Assembly: GCA_947378305.1 (NCBI GenBank)
Contig: CANCJJ010000004.1
Location: 62,001 to 126,000 of the forward strand
Length of the DNA: 64,000 bases
DNA from: Phenylobacterium aquaticum
GTDB lineage: Bacteria; Pseudomonadota; Alphaproteobacteria; Caulobacterales; Caulobacteraceae
Reading direction: 5' to 3'
Positions 56,145 to 64,000 of this stretch are shown one piece after another (positions within the stretch are counted from its first letter, which is position 1; each line of letters begins with the position of its first letter). The translations under genes and the position numbers were made by a program. Under the pieces are notes generated by a model that saw nothing but the letters and a program-made list of their open reading frames with translations, was not told where the DNA came from and did no database searches.

Positions 56145-57179
56145 TTATCCCCGCTTCTTGCCAGATTTCTTTCCGGGAGCCCTCTGCGCCACGGTCGTAT
56201 TGGCGATTGGACGCACTGTCGGAATGAATTTTGCCTCATAGGGTTCGGTCATGCCGGACGCCTTGATCACGCACCGGCCGCTGTCCATCATGATGTGCTG
56301 ACCAAGACAAAAGATGTCTTCGTAATTCGGGCCAGCGACGGCCAGGCACTGGTTGAGATTCAGTTTCGACATGCGCAGGCAGGACGCGACATTCGGATCG
56401 GCCATGATGGCTGAGACGGTCTCATCATTATCGTCGCCCGCGCGTCCGAGAACCGCAAGTGCAGCAAGGGTCATGCTGCGAACCGTCGGCGCACTGTTAG
56501 GCGAGGGGGCTGTCAGGTCGGGAGTCGATCTCAGGGCGGCATGGGCCAGCAAGTCGCCCTGACCCAAATTGCCCTTAATGGGCGTAGCTGAAAGGCTCTT
56601 GGCCAGTTCCAGCCGGGTCTCCCGGTGGGCGATCAGGTCCTTTGACCAGGACTGTTTCTGCAGGTCATAGGCCGACTGTTTTACCGCCAGCCCGGCATTG
56701 TAAAGGGTCTGTCCGTCATCGTTCAGGGCCTTGGTGACCCGAAGACTGGCCCCTTGCGCGCCAGTGAGCCCCAGGACGGCATAGGGATTGGTCGTCAGGC
56801 GATCTGCCAATTCCCTGGCCTGCTCCGGACTTGCGGCCTGGCTTCTGATGCCATCAACAAATTCTGGGGTCTGCAAGGCCACGAGGGCACCATAGGCCAT
56901 GGCACCCTGGAGAAGCTGGTTGGTTTCGTACTTTGCGCCCCGTTGAACGGCGACTTCGACAGAGGCCCCGTCCGAGAAGTTCGGCGTAATGGCAGAGGCA
57001 GAGTCCATATAGGTTCGATAGGCACTGGCCTGTTCGATCAGGCGGGACCCAAGGGTGATCTGGGGGGCAGGCGGTGCGGGTTCGACAACGGCGACCTTTG
57101 GTTCTGGGGTCGAGCAAGCCTGAAGCGTGGCTAAAATCAAGGGTAGTGCCGCAAATGCCCAGACACGCCAACGCGTCAT
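56145..57179 (-). CDS. Lipoprotein of unknown function
   Basis: A 344-residue protein with lipobox LQAC (C22) after a hydrophobic signal. A proline-rich linker (about 25-42) precedes a mostly helical domain (about 45-260). The last 85 residues hold several cysteines in SCLRM, QCLAV, IFCLG and RCVIK plus a basic tail (APGKKSGKKRG). I do not recognise the family. Helical content and the anchored form suggest an envelope structural or assembly role, but that is speculation. Upstream of rplY, with a terminator between. Confidence 0.8.
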   Translation of the reverse strand: MTRWRVWAFAALPLILATLQACSTPEPKVAVVEPAPPAPQITLGSRLIEQASAYRTYMDSASAITPNFSDGASVEVAVQRGAKYETNQLLQGAMAYGALVALQTPEFVDGIRSQAASPEQARELADRLTTNPYAVLGLTGAQGASLRVTKALNDDGQTLYNAGLAVKQSAYDLQKQSWSKDLIAHRETRLELAKSLSATPIKGNLGQGDLLAHAALRSTPDLTAPSPNSAPTVRSMTLAALAVLGRAGDDNDETVSAIMADPNVASCLRMSKLNLNQCLAVAGPNYEDIFCLGQHIMMDSGRCVIKASGMTEPYEAKFIPTVRPIANTTVAQRAPGKKSGKKRG

Positions 57180-57265
57180 GATCCGTCTCCAAATCGCTCA
57201 CTGCGGGCGGAAGATCGAATGGCTCGCCATATGTGAGACGAAGGCCTGTCCCTGCCCGGGATAAT

Positions 57266-57293
57266 CATTCCGCGGGAGAGTGTAGGCGGAATG
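57266..57293 (-). terminator. Weak hairpin downstream of prs
   Basis: CATTCCGC/GCGGAATG forms an 8-bp stem with a 12-nt loop 19 bp after the prs stop. The trailing ATTATCCC has few T residues, so termination is uncertain. Confidence 0.35.
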
Positions 57294-57311
57294 AGCCTCT
57301 TGAGCCAGAGG

Positions 57312-58247
57312 TCAATCAAACAGTTTGGAAACAGATTCCTCGTTGGCAATCCGTCGAATGGCTTCACCGATCAGGGCCGCGCAACTGACGACCCGGATCT
57401 TGTCACAGCCCGCCACGAGAGGTGTGGCTTCAATGGAGTCGGTGATGACCAGTTCCTTCAAGGCAGACTTGGCCACCCGGTCGTGAGCCGCCCCCGACAA
57501 GACGCCGTGGGTCACATAGGCCGAGACTTCGGTGGCGCCCGCATCCATGAGGGACTGGGCCGCATTGCAGAGCGTACCTGCGGAATCAACGATGTCATCG
57601 AACAGAATCAGGCGGCGGCCAGAAACGTCACCGATAATGTTTGCAACCTCGCTCTTGCCCGGCCCTGACCGGCGCTTGTCGACAATCGCCAGTTCCGCGT
57701 CCAGGCGGCTGGCCACGGCCAGGGCCCGCACAACGCCGCCGACGTCGGGGGAGACGATCAGCATTTCGTGGGTCCGCTGATAGTGCCCCTTGATGTCGCC
57801 TGCCATCAGGGGGGCGGAGAGCAGATTATCGGTGGGAATGTCGAAAAAGCCCTGAATCTGACCCGAATGCAGGTCCATGGTCAGGACCCGGTCGGCCCCG
57901 GCCCGGGTGATAAGATTGGCAACCAGCTTGGCGGAAATTGGGGTCCGGCCCCCGGTTTTTCGGTCCTGCCGGGCATAGCCAAAATAGGGCATGACGGCCG
58001 TGATGCGTCGGGCAGAGGCCCGCTTGAGGGCATCAATGCAGATGAGCAGTTCCATGAGGTTGTCATTGGCGGGGTAGCTGGTCGACTGGATGACGAAGAC
58101 ATCCTCGCCCCGGACATTCTCGTCGATGGTTACAAATATCTCGTTGTCCGAGAACCGTTTAACTTGTGCCTTGGTAAGGGGCAGATCCAGATGTGCCGCC
58201 ACCGCATCGGCCAAGGTGCGGTTGGAATTGCCAGCCAGCAGCTTCAT
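57312..58247 (-). CDS. prs: Ribose-phosphate pyrophosphokinase
   Basis: A 311-residue enzyme making PRPP from ribose 5-phosphate and ATP, for nucleotide, histidine and tryptophan synthesis. The catalytic flexible loop [11 protein letters not shown] is near 195, and the PRPP-binding loop DDIVDSAGT near 220. The start [16 protein letters not shown] is canonical and follows GAGGG. It lies between the lipoprotein gene and pgeF on the same strand. Confidence 0.98.
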   Translation of the reverse strand: MKLLAGNSNRTLADAVAAHLDLPLTKAQVKRFSDNEIFVTIDENVRGEDVFVIQSTSYPANDNLMELLICIDALKRASARRITAVMPYFGYARQDRKTGGRTPISAKLVANLITRAGADRVLTMDLHSGQIQGFFDIPTDNLLSAPLMAGDIKGHYQRTHEMLIVSPDVGGVVRALAVASRLDAELAIVDKRRSGPGKSEVANIIGDVSGRRLILFDDIVDSAGTLCNAAQSLMDAGATEVSAYVTHGVLSGAAHDRVAKSALKELVITDSIEATPLVAGCDKIRVVSCAALIGEAIRRIANEESVSKLFD

Positions 58248-58337
58248 CGGACCCTCAAAATTCCAGGTTAACCCATGGATGGGGCTTGTAGCAGTCAGGC
58301 GGTTCCGGGCAAGGGCCGGGCGACGGTTTTCCGGGGA

Positions 58338-59111
58338 TCAATCCAAAGCAATTGCCGAGACCAGACGGCCAAAATCGGGTTCCCCTGCCTTAAAGGCCCG
58401 GCGGTTCGAGAAAAACCGGGTTTCGTCGGCACAGGTATCGGCCCCTATCCAGGTGCAATTTGTCACCCCCGCCTGGCGCAACCGGCCGAGCACAAAGGCG
58501 GGAAGGTCGAATAGGAACCGGTCTGAATTCGGGACGACCGTGAAGAAGGCCCGGTAGCTTGAGGTCCGGGCCACAAATTGCTCGACGAATTCCGGCCCGA
58601 CTTCATAGGACTCGGGTCCGATACAGGGGCCAATGACGGCGATTAGCTGATCTGGCCGCGCGCCCAGTTCGCACATGGCCTCTACCGTGCGTTCAGCAAT
58701 TCCGCCCAGGGCCCCTCGCCACCCCGCATGGGCGGCAGCAACGACCCGGGCCTGGGGATCTGCCAGCAAGATGGGTGCGCAATCGGCGGCAAGAGCGCCG
58801 CAAATGAGACCGGAGGTGGCTGTCACCACCGCATCGCCTTCCGGGCGGGTGTCGCCCCATGGCTGATCTGCCCGCAGAGCTCGGTCTGAGTGGACCTGAT
58901 AGGCAATCGTCAGGGCCGATTCGGGCCGACCGAAATGGGCGGCGACGCGGCGACGGTTTTCCGAAACATCCTCGGCACGGTCCGAAGAACCCCGCCCGAG
59001 GTTAAGGCTGGAAAATATCCCGGCAGATGCGCCCCCGGTCCGGGTGAAAAACCCATGTTTCAGACCCGGGAGGGTCAGTTGTGGGGCTGTGATGGGGTCC
59101 AGGGTCGTCAT
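58338..59111 (-). CDS. pgeF: Peptidoglycan editing factor / purine nucleoside phosphorylase family (YfiH)
   Basis: A 257-residue member of the YfiH/laccase-domain family. Conserved copper/zinc ligand segments are HSDRA near 72, LAADCAPILLAD near 112 and AAHAGWRG near 130. In E. coli the protein removes mis-incorporated amino acids from peptidoglycan precursors and family members act on purine nucleosides. Its start overlaps the MidA gene by 4 bp. Confidence 0.93.
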   Translation of the reverse strand: MTTLDPITAPQLTLPGLKHGFFTRTGGASAGIFSSLNLGRGSSDRAEDVSENRRRVAAHFGRPESALTIAYQVHSDRALRADQPWGDTRPEGDAVVTATSGLICGALAADCAPILLADPQARVVAAAHAGWRGALGGIAERTVEAMCELGARPDQLIAVIGPCIGPESYEVGPEFVEQFVARTSSYRAFFTVVPNSDRFLFDLPAFVLGRLRQAGVTNCTWIGADTCADETRFFSNRRAFKAGEPDFGRLVSAIALD

Positions 59112-60169
59112 GTCTCTGTCTCAAATCCCGGAGGCACCAGGCCCTGAACATGCAGGCAGGCCACCTTGAAGAGTTCGCCCATCTGGTCCGGGGCCACCAG
59201 GCGCTCCAGTTGACGTCCGATCTGGTCCGTTCGTTCGGGCTGGGCCTGGGCCAGTCTTTCGGCCCGCTCGAAAATGCCCAGCCGCGCGAGGAAGGTCGCC
59301 TGATCGAGCAGCGGTGCCGTCGCGGCTCCAGCGGCACGTGCGGCGGCAAGGACGGCTGGAAAGTCGGCATGGGCGGTCAGGTCAACCTGGCCCGGATGGG
59401 CGAGGGGATGCTCTTTTCGGTGGCTTCCAATGGCCTGGAGGGTATCGCCGGGCCCGGGCGCGCCTCGGCCATAATCGATCAGCAAGGCCGCGCCGCCATC
59501 CTGTACCAGCCTGTCCGCGACTTCGGTCCCAAGGGCCTCCTGGGCGGGGGAGGTTTCCATCACCATCCCGGCTTCTGCGTCTGGTAGACTCGCCATGTAG
59601 GGGGCCTCTGACAGGCCGAAAACCAAATCGCCGGAATCATTGATGCCGATGCAACGCTCCGCCCAGCCTGACGGGGTGCGAACCCACTGGTGGATCGGAA
59701 GGCAGTCCAGCAATTCGTTGGCGACCAGGAGCAGAGGCGCGCCATCGGGCACCTCGGCCAGGGTCGGGCACGTCTTGGGGCCTGACCCCAGTTTTTGGGC
59801 CTGAAGGGTGCGCAAAGGCGCGGAGGCCTCCACCAGCCAGACGTCAGCGGCGGCCAGAAAGTCCGGGACCAGCCGGGCCGTGCGCAAAATGTCATGCATG
59901 AGACTGCCATCGCCCGGACCCATTTCAACCAGCCGGAAGGGTGCGGGGCGACCCAGGCGGGACCAGGTCTCGATCAGCCACAGCCCGATCATTTCCCCGA
60001 ACATCTGGCTGATCAGGGGGGCGGTGATGAAGTCGCCGTCTGAGCGAATAGCAGGGCGGGTCGCGTAATAGCCGTCCTGCGGATCATGCAGGCATAGCGT
60101 CATGTACTGGGCGACGGTGATGGGCCCGCCAATCCGGATCTGATCCACCAGCCGCTCACGCAGGCTCAT
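59108..60169 (-). CDS. SAM-dependent methyltransferase, MidA/NDUFAF7 family
   Basis: A 353-residue protein of the COG1565 family. VAQYMTLCLHDPQDGYYATRPAI (in part, near 20-42) and the SAM motif VEMGPGDGSLMHDI near 84 are diagnostic. NDUFAF7 dimethylates an arginine in a complex I subunit; a similar job in bacterial NADH dehydrogenase assembly is plausible. It overlaps lgt by 14 bp at its start and pgeF at its end. Confidence 0.93.
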   Translation of the reverse strand: MSLRERLVDQIRIGGPITVAQYMTLCLHDPQDGYYATRPAIRSDGDFITAPLISQMFGEMIGLWLIETWSRLGRPAPFRLVEMGPGDGSLMHDILRTARLVPDFLAAADVWLVEASAPLRTLQAQKLGSGPKTCPTLAEVPDGAPLLLVANELLDCLPIHQWVRTPSGWAERCIGINDSGDLVFGLSEAPYMASLPDAEAGMVMETSPAQEALGTEVADRLVQDGGAALLIDYGRGAPGPGDTLQAIGSHRKEHPLAHPGQVDLTAHADFPAVLAAARAAGAATAPLLDQATFLARLGIFERAERLAQAQPERTDQIGRQLERLVAPDQMGELFKVACLHVQGLVPPGFETET

Positions 60170-60998
60170 CTTGGCTCCCGATCACGGGCGGGAGCTGTTC
60201 GTCAAGTCCACGCCAGATCAGCCAAAGGCCACCCACGACCATCGGCAGGCTGAGCATCATGCCCATGGTCAGGCCAAAGGGGAAAATCGGCAGATAGCTG
60301 TCTGGCTCGCGCAGGTTTTCCAGGCCAATCCGGATCAGGCCATAGCCAAGAAAGAATATCCCGGCGATGACGCCGCGCCGCTCCAGCAGGCGGCGTCCAA
60401 AGGTGGCCCAGGCCAGGACGGTGAACAGCACCAGTCCCTCCAGAGCGGCTTCATAGAGTTGGCTGGGATGGCGCGGCAGGGGCCCCGCCCCCGGAAAGAC
60501 CATGGCCCAGGGCACGTCTGTGGGCCGTCCCCACAATTCACCATTCACGAAATTGGCGAGCCGGACGAAGAATAGCCCCGGAGGAACCGCCGCAGTGATG
60601 ACATCCCCCAGGCTAAAGACGTCGAGCTTGTGACGCCAGGCAAAGGCGAGGGTGGCCATCAGCACACCCAGAGTCCCGCCATGGAAGCTCATGCCGCCAT
60701 TCCAGACCTGGAGGATTTCCAGCGGGTTCGTCCAGAGCAGTTCCGGCGTGTAAAAAACAACATGGCCGAGGCGTCCACCCAGGATGATGCCAAGGGTGAT
60801 CCAGAGGATCAGGTCATCAAACTGGCTGACCGTGATGGGGGCGGGCCGTCGGGTCCAGAGTCGGGCATTGCCCAGCAAGCTCGCCACATAGCGCCAGCCC
60901 ACCATAATCCCGGCGATATAGGCCAGCCCATACCAGCGTATGGCGACGGGTCCGATATGCACCAGGACGGGATCGATCTGAGGGTAGGGTAGGGACAC
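60156..60998 (-). CDS. lgt: Prolipoprotein diacylglyceryl transferase
   Basis: A 280-residue membrane enzyme that adds diacylglycerol to the lipobox cysteine, the first step in lipoprotein maturation. Signature residues are in GGRLGHVVFY near 80, FVNGELWGRP near 150 and PRHPSQLYEA near 180. The GTG at 60998 is chosen because GGAGAG precedes it; an ATG at 61064 would add 22 residues without homology. The lipoproteins in this window would be its clients. Divergent from ubiK. Confidence 0.97.
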   Translation of the reverse strand: MSLPYPQIDPVLVHIGPVAIRWYGLAYIAGIMVGWRYVASLLGNARLWTRRPAPITVSQFDDLILWITLGIILGGRLGHVVFYTPELLWTNPLEILQVWNGGMSFHGGTLGVLMATLAFAWRHKLDVFSLGDVITAAVPPGLFFVRLANFVNGELWGRPTDVPWAMVFPGAGPLPRHPSQLYEAALEGLVLFTVLAWATFGRRLLERRGVIAGIFFLGYGLIRIGLENLREPDSYLPIFPFGLTMGMMLSLPMVVGGLWLIWRGLDEQLPPVIGSQDEPA

Positions 60999-61092
60999 GT
61001 CCGTCTCTCCAGCAGCCGGAGCTGAAATCAATTTATTGCGTTTTAGCTGACTACCCCTTCGCATTCATCCCCTTAGGCATCATATTGCTGAC

Positions 61093-61338
61093 ATGCAGAC
61101 ACAGAATCCTTTCCTCGATGAGATGGCCAAACTGACCAATGCTGCCATGGGCCTTGCCCAGTCAGCGGGGGAAGAGGCCCGTGCGGCCTTTCGAGCCCAG
61201 GCAGATCGCATGGTGGCTGAGTTCGACCTGATCCGCCGAGATGAGTTCGACATGCTAAAGGCCGAGATTGCGGCCCTGCGTGAGGAGGTCGCCGCCCTGC
61301 GTGCGCCCAAGCCCGCGCGCAGCAAGACCGCGAAATAG
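61093..61338 (+). CDS. ubiK: UbiK/BMFP-family accessory factor
   Basis: An 81-residue protein. An amphipathic start (NPFLDEMAKLTNAAMGLAQSAGEE in part) is followed by the conserved helix RRDEFDMLKAEIAALREEVAAL (in part), which forms a trimeric coiled coil in the family. UbiK supports ubiquinone biosynthesis in E. coli. Small and often missed. Divergent from lgt, as in many alphaproteobacteria. Confidence 0.9.
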   Translation: MQTQNPFLDEMAKLTNAAMGLAQSAGEEARAAFRAQADRMVAEFDLIRRDEFDMLKAEIAALREEVAALRAPKPARSKTAK

Positions 61339-61479
61339 GGGACTCCGCAGGTGCCGTTGGCTTTTGCGGGTAAAAGACGACACGGCACTGACAATTGGCC
61401 CTGAAAGCGCTGTAGCTTGAGGTTGAGAGATTGATTCGCGGGGAAGCCTGCGGTCGACGAGTAAGGATTTCCGGGACTC
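61339..61479 (+). other. Intergenic region with imperfect hairpin between ubiK and ybjN
   Basis: No gene. GTGCCGT at 61351-61357 pairs with ACGGCAC at 61382-61388, and CTTTT at 61361-61365 with AAAAG at 61372-61376 inside it. There is no T-tract, so it is not a standard terminator. The ybjN promoter presumably lies after it. Confidence 0.4.
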
Positions 61480-61983
61480 ATGGACACACCCCTGTCGGAT
61501 GATGATGTCGTCTTCAGCCATGACCCGCTGGATATCGTCGAGCACGTCCTGGAAGCAGAAAATCTCGAATTCGACCGCAATGAACGCGGCGATCTGACCT
61601 TTGTTCTGTCAGGTGACTGGCGGGATTTTGACCTTTGGTTTTCATGGCGGGCGGAGGTGGAATGCCTTCAGGTCCTCCTGGCCATCGATCTGACCTTTGA
61701 GCCGGGTCAGAAGGGCGAGGCCCTGGAGCTCATCAACATCATCAATGCCAAGACCAGCCTGGGTCATTTTGAGATCTGGGAAGACGGCTCGATCATCTTC
61801 CGGCATGGCATGGCTCTGCCGGCGGGCGACAGCCCCAGTCTGGCCCAGACCGCCGCCATGATCGATGCGGCCATGGAAGCGGCGGACCGGTTCTTCCCGG
61901 CGTTTGATTTCCTGATCCGGGGCGGAAAGTCGGCATCTGCGGCCATGGCCGCCTGCATGTTCGACACTGTCGGCGAGGCCTGA
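61480..61983 (+). CDS. YbjN-domain protein (cytoplasmic)
   Basis: A 167-residue protein with a YbjN domain and no signal peptide. The start DTPLSDDDVVFSHDPLDIVEHVLE (in part) and the core GQKGEALELINIINAKTSLGHFEIWEDGSIIFRHG (in part) are the family pattern. Function unclear; YbjN is a regulator-like protein in E. coli. proC follows in the same frame after a single TGA, and this neighbourhood (ubiK-ybjN-proC) recurs in alphaproteobacteria. Confidence 0.9.
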   Translation: MDTPLSDDDVVFSHDPLDIVEHVLEAENLEFDRNERGDLTFVLSGDWRDFDLWFSWRAEVECLQVLLAIDLTFEPGQKGEALELINIINAKTSLGHFEIWEDGSIIFRHGMALPAGDSPSLAQTAAMIDAAMEAADRFFPAFDFLIRGGKSASAAMAACMFDTVGEA

Positions 61984-61986
61984 GCC

Positions 61987-62796
61987 ATTTCCCCGTCCGG
62001 CATAACGCCCATCTTGATGCTGGGGGCTGGCCGCATGGGCGGGGCCCTGATTGAGGGCTGGCTTAAGGCGCGCACCTACACGCCTGACCAGCTGATAATT
62101 CGCGATCCCTTTCCCTCCCCTCAGATTCTTGAGCTGGAGGGACAGGGGTGTCGACTCAATCCGCAGGACGGGGGGCTGGCCCTGGCCCAGACCGTCCTCC
62201 TGGCTGTGAAACCCCAGATCTGGCGCGAGACTGCTGAGGCGGTTCAAGCCCACCTGGCCCCTGACGCGATCATCCTGTCCGTGGCAGCGGGTGTTTCAAC
62301 CGCCGACTTGTCCCGCAGTTTTGGGGGGCGTCGTGTGGCGCGGATCATGCCAACGACCGGAGCCGCCATTGGTCAGGGCGTCGCCAGCATATTCACCACC
62401 GATGCCACCGCCCGGGCGCGAGCCCATGCCCTGTTTTCGCCTGTGGGCACGGTGGTTGATCTGGATGATGAATCTCTCATGCATGCCGCGACGGGCGTGT
62501 CCGGATCCGCGCCGGCCTATTTCTATGCCTTTGTTGAGGCTCTCGAGGCGGCTGGCATTGAGGCCGGGCTTCCGGCAGACTCGGCCCGAAAGCTGGCACA
62601 CGCGACCATGACCGGGGCCGCTGCCCTCATGGCGGAACGGCAGGCGGACCCGAGTGATTTGCGCAGGCAGGTGACCTCACCCAATGGCACGACCGAGGCG
62701 GCTCTGAAGATCTTGATGGGGTCTGAAGGGCTTGGCCCGCTTCTGCGGGACGCGGTGGCGGCGGCAACCCAAAGGTCCCGGGAGCTGGGGGGTTAG
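61987..62796 (+). CDS. proC: Pyrroline-5-carboxylate reductase
   Basis: A 269-residue enzyme for the final step of proline synthesis. The Rossmann motif is GAGRMGGALIEGW, and the C-terminal signature VTSPNGTTEAALKI near 227 is canonical. The first ATG (62014) would cut off the first beta-strand, leaving only ML before GAG. The only upstream start with a ribosome-binding site is ATT at 61987, where GAGG ends 8 nt before it; TTG at 62011 is a poor alternative. It converges with the kinase gene through a 4-bp TTAG overlap. Confidence 0.92.
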   Translation: MSPSGITPILMLGAGRMGGALIEGWLKARTYTPDQLIIRDPFPSPQILELEGQGCRLNPQDGGLALAQTVLLAVKPQIWRETAEAVQAHLAPDAIILSVAAGVSTADLSRSFGGRRVARIMPTTGAAIGQGVASIFTTDATARARAHALFSPVGTVVDLDDESLMHAATGVSGSAPAYFYAFVEALEAAGIEAGLPADSARKLAHATMTGAAALMAERQADPSDLRRQVTSPNGTTEAALKILMGSEGLGPLLRDAVAAATQRSRELGG

Positions 62797-64000
62797 GTCG
62801 ATCCCGGTATCCGGATTACGGCGCGCAGGCCGCCCAAGGGGGAGCGCTGCAGGGTGACATCCCCTCCATGGCTTCGCGCCACGTCCCGTGCAATGGCCAG
62901 GCCAAGACCGACGCCCTTTTCATTTTGATTGCGGGAGTCATCCAGCCGGTTGAAGGCTTTAAAGGCTTCCTCATAGCGATCATCGGCAATGCCTGGCCCA
63001 TCATCATCGACGGAAATTTCGAGCCCCCGGCCGGTCTGACGGGCGGCAATAACCACCTTGTCCCCATAGGCAGCGGCATTGGTGACCAGGTTCGAGATCG
63101 CACGTTTCAGGTTGTTGGGCCGGACGGCGGCCATGAGGTCGGGGCCCGTCACGCAGGTGACTTCGGCGCCTGCCCGGCGGGCGCTTTCGGCGACGCCTTC
63201 GATCAGGGGCGAAATGGCAATCGTCTCAACCTGTTCCCGGCCTTCGCCGCGCGCAAAGGCCAGATACTCATCGATCATGTGCTCCATGTCCGCCAGATCG
63301 CGTTTCATGTCCGCCGTCCGGCGACTGGGTTCAGCCAGGGCGAGTTCGAGCTTTAGTCGGGTGAGAGGCGTACGCAAGTCGTGGCTAACGGAGGCCAAGA
63401 GGGCGGTTCTCTGGTCGATGTGCCGCTGAATCCGGGCCTTCATGGCGAGAAAGGCCTGGGCCGCCTGGCGCACTTCCCGGGCCCCGTGGGGCTTGAAGGC
63501 CGGGACGTCCAGCCCCCGGCCGAAATCATCCGCCGCTGAGGCCAGGCGCTCAATGGCGCGCACCTGATTGCGGATGAAGATAATCGAGACGGCCGTCAGG
63601 ATCAGGGTGGCCACCGCCATCCACAGGACAAAGATCAGCCCCTGGGTGGCCACGGCCCGCTCCCGGGGCGCAAGCACGCGCAGGACCCCCTGGGGGGTCT
63701 GGACGCGGATGTCCATATAGGCCGGATATCGGGTGGTATCGAACCAGAAGGGCGCATCGATCCGGGAGGTCAGGGCGCGTTCGAGGGAAGTGTCCACGAC
63801 CTCCAGCCGGTTATGCCGCCGACCCTCAGGTAGTTTTCGACCCGGCTGAAGGGCAATGGATAGACTCATGGATCTTTCCGCCCGGTCGGTCAGGCGCGCC
63901 AGTCCCGCAGGGCTGGGATCATCCTGAAAACTCTCTACCGCCCAGGCAACATCCCCGGCCAGCCCCTCGGACAGTCGGGCCGTCACATTGCGCCAGTGGG
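62793..64000 (-). CDS. EnvZ-like sensor histidine kinase (5' end missing)
   Basis: The reading frame runs off the right edge; 402 residues are visible. They show part of a periplasmic sensor region (ending near residue 120), a transmembrane segment (FVLWMAVATLILTAVSIIFI in part), a HAMP domain, and HisKA with H in SVSHDLRTPLTRLK near 205. HATPase boxes are N (ISNLVTNAAAYG), G1 (DDDGPG), F (FKAFNRLDD) and G2 (GVGLGLAI). HWRNVTARL at the visible start resembles EnvZ-type kinases. The response regulator must lie outside, upstream. Confidence 0.95.
   Translation of the reverse strand, partial: HWRNVTARLSEGLAGDVAWAVESFQDDPSPAGLARLTDRAERSMSLSIALQPGRKLPEGRRHNRLEVVDTSLERALTSRIDAPFWFDTTRYPAYMDIRVQTPQGVLRVLAPRERAVATQGLIFVLWMAVATLILTAVSIIFIRNQVRAIERLASAADDFGRGLDVPAFKPHGAREVRQAAQAFLAMKARIQRHIDQRTALLASVSHDLRTPLTRLKLELALAEPSRRTADMKRDLADMEHMIDEYLAFARGEGREQVETIAISPLIEGVAESARRAGAEVTCVTGPDLMAAVRPNNLKRAISNLVTNAAAYGDKVVIAARQTGRGLEISVDDDGPGIADDRYEEAFKAFNRLDDSRNQNEKGVGLGLAIARDVARSHGGDVTLQRSPLGGLRAVIRIPGST

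Noticed and set aside
58266-58273. GGTTAACC near the prs start, looking like a CtrA half-site
   Set aside because: Only a half-site; the second TTAA at the right distance is absent.

Overview
The window is chromosomal core DNA of an alphaproteobacterium, most likely from the Caulobacterales or a close relative. Evidence for this: a CcrM-type GANTC methyltransferase whose upstream region carries a CtrA-like box and two GANTC sites; a glycine decarboxylase P-protein split into two subunits; an F0 operon in the order atpI-atpB-atpE-atpF'-atpF; and the cluster mutY / DciA-like / DsbA-like lipoprotein / smc. G+C is high and even throughout. I saw no tRNA, rRNA, insertion sequence, phage or CRISPR, and every large gene is intact apart from the two cut by the window edges.

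Layout. 1-5.4 kb: 3' part of an alkyl sulfatase, a CitMHS citrate transporter, an SDR, a pirin, a secreted YbjN-like protein and a MarR regulator with a palindromic operator just upstream. 5.5-8 kb: ispH, thrB, rnhA on the minus strand. 8-10.5 kb: an exported protein of unknown function translationally coupled to argS. 10.5-16.4 kb: an orphan CysA-type ATPase divergent from a tandem glycine riboswitch and gcvT-gcvH-gcvPA-gcvPB. 16.6-17.6 kb: two paralogous small membrane proteins. 17.6-20.2 kb: F0 ATP synthase. 20.4-26.2 kb: smc, DsbA-like lipoprotein, DciA-like protein, divergent mutY. 26.2-30.5 kb: MFS exporter, ccrM, rnhB, tag, ygfZ. 30.6-33.5 kb: GT9 glycosyltransferase, dihydroorotase, YceI.

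33.7-44.7 kb is the most accessory-looking part: a feruloyl-CoA-synthase-like ligase followed by a ThDP-dependent enzyme, a secreted five-repeat cysteine-rich protein, an MBL hydrolase, two SDRs, two GNATs and an MFS transporter. 44.8-50 kb: GNAT, then DUF1285-NUDIX-cca-GATase, and opposing hemF and trmL. 50-52.8 kb: petABC (cytochrome bc1) closed by a strong terminator. 52.9-58.2 kb: ychF, TPR protein, pth, rplY, a lipoprotein, prs. 58.3-64 kb: pgeF, a MidA-type methyltransferase and lgt, divergent from ubiK-ybjN-proC, and an EnvZ-like kinase running off the right edge.

The genes mostly serve central metabolism, respiration, replication and repair, and envelope upkeep. I did not find a multi-gene defence or other clearly novel system. 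The best candidates for new biology are the five-repeat, 20-cysteine exported protein with an inverted repeat in its leader, several palindromic operators, the regulatory region of ccrM, and a probable ATT start for proC.
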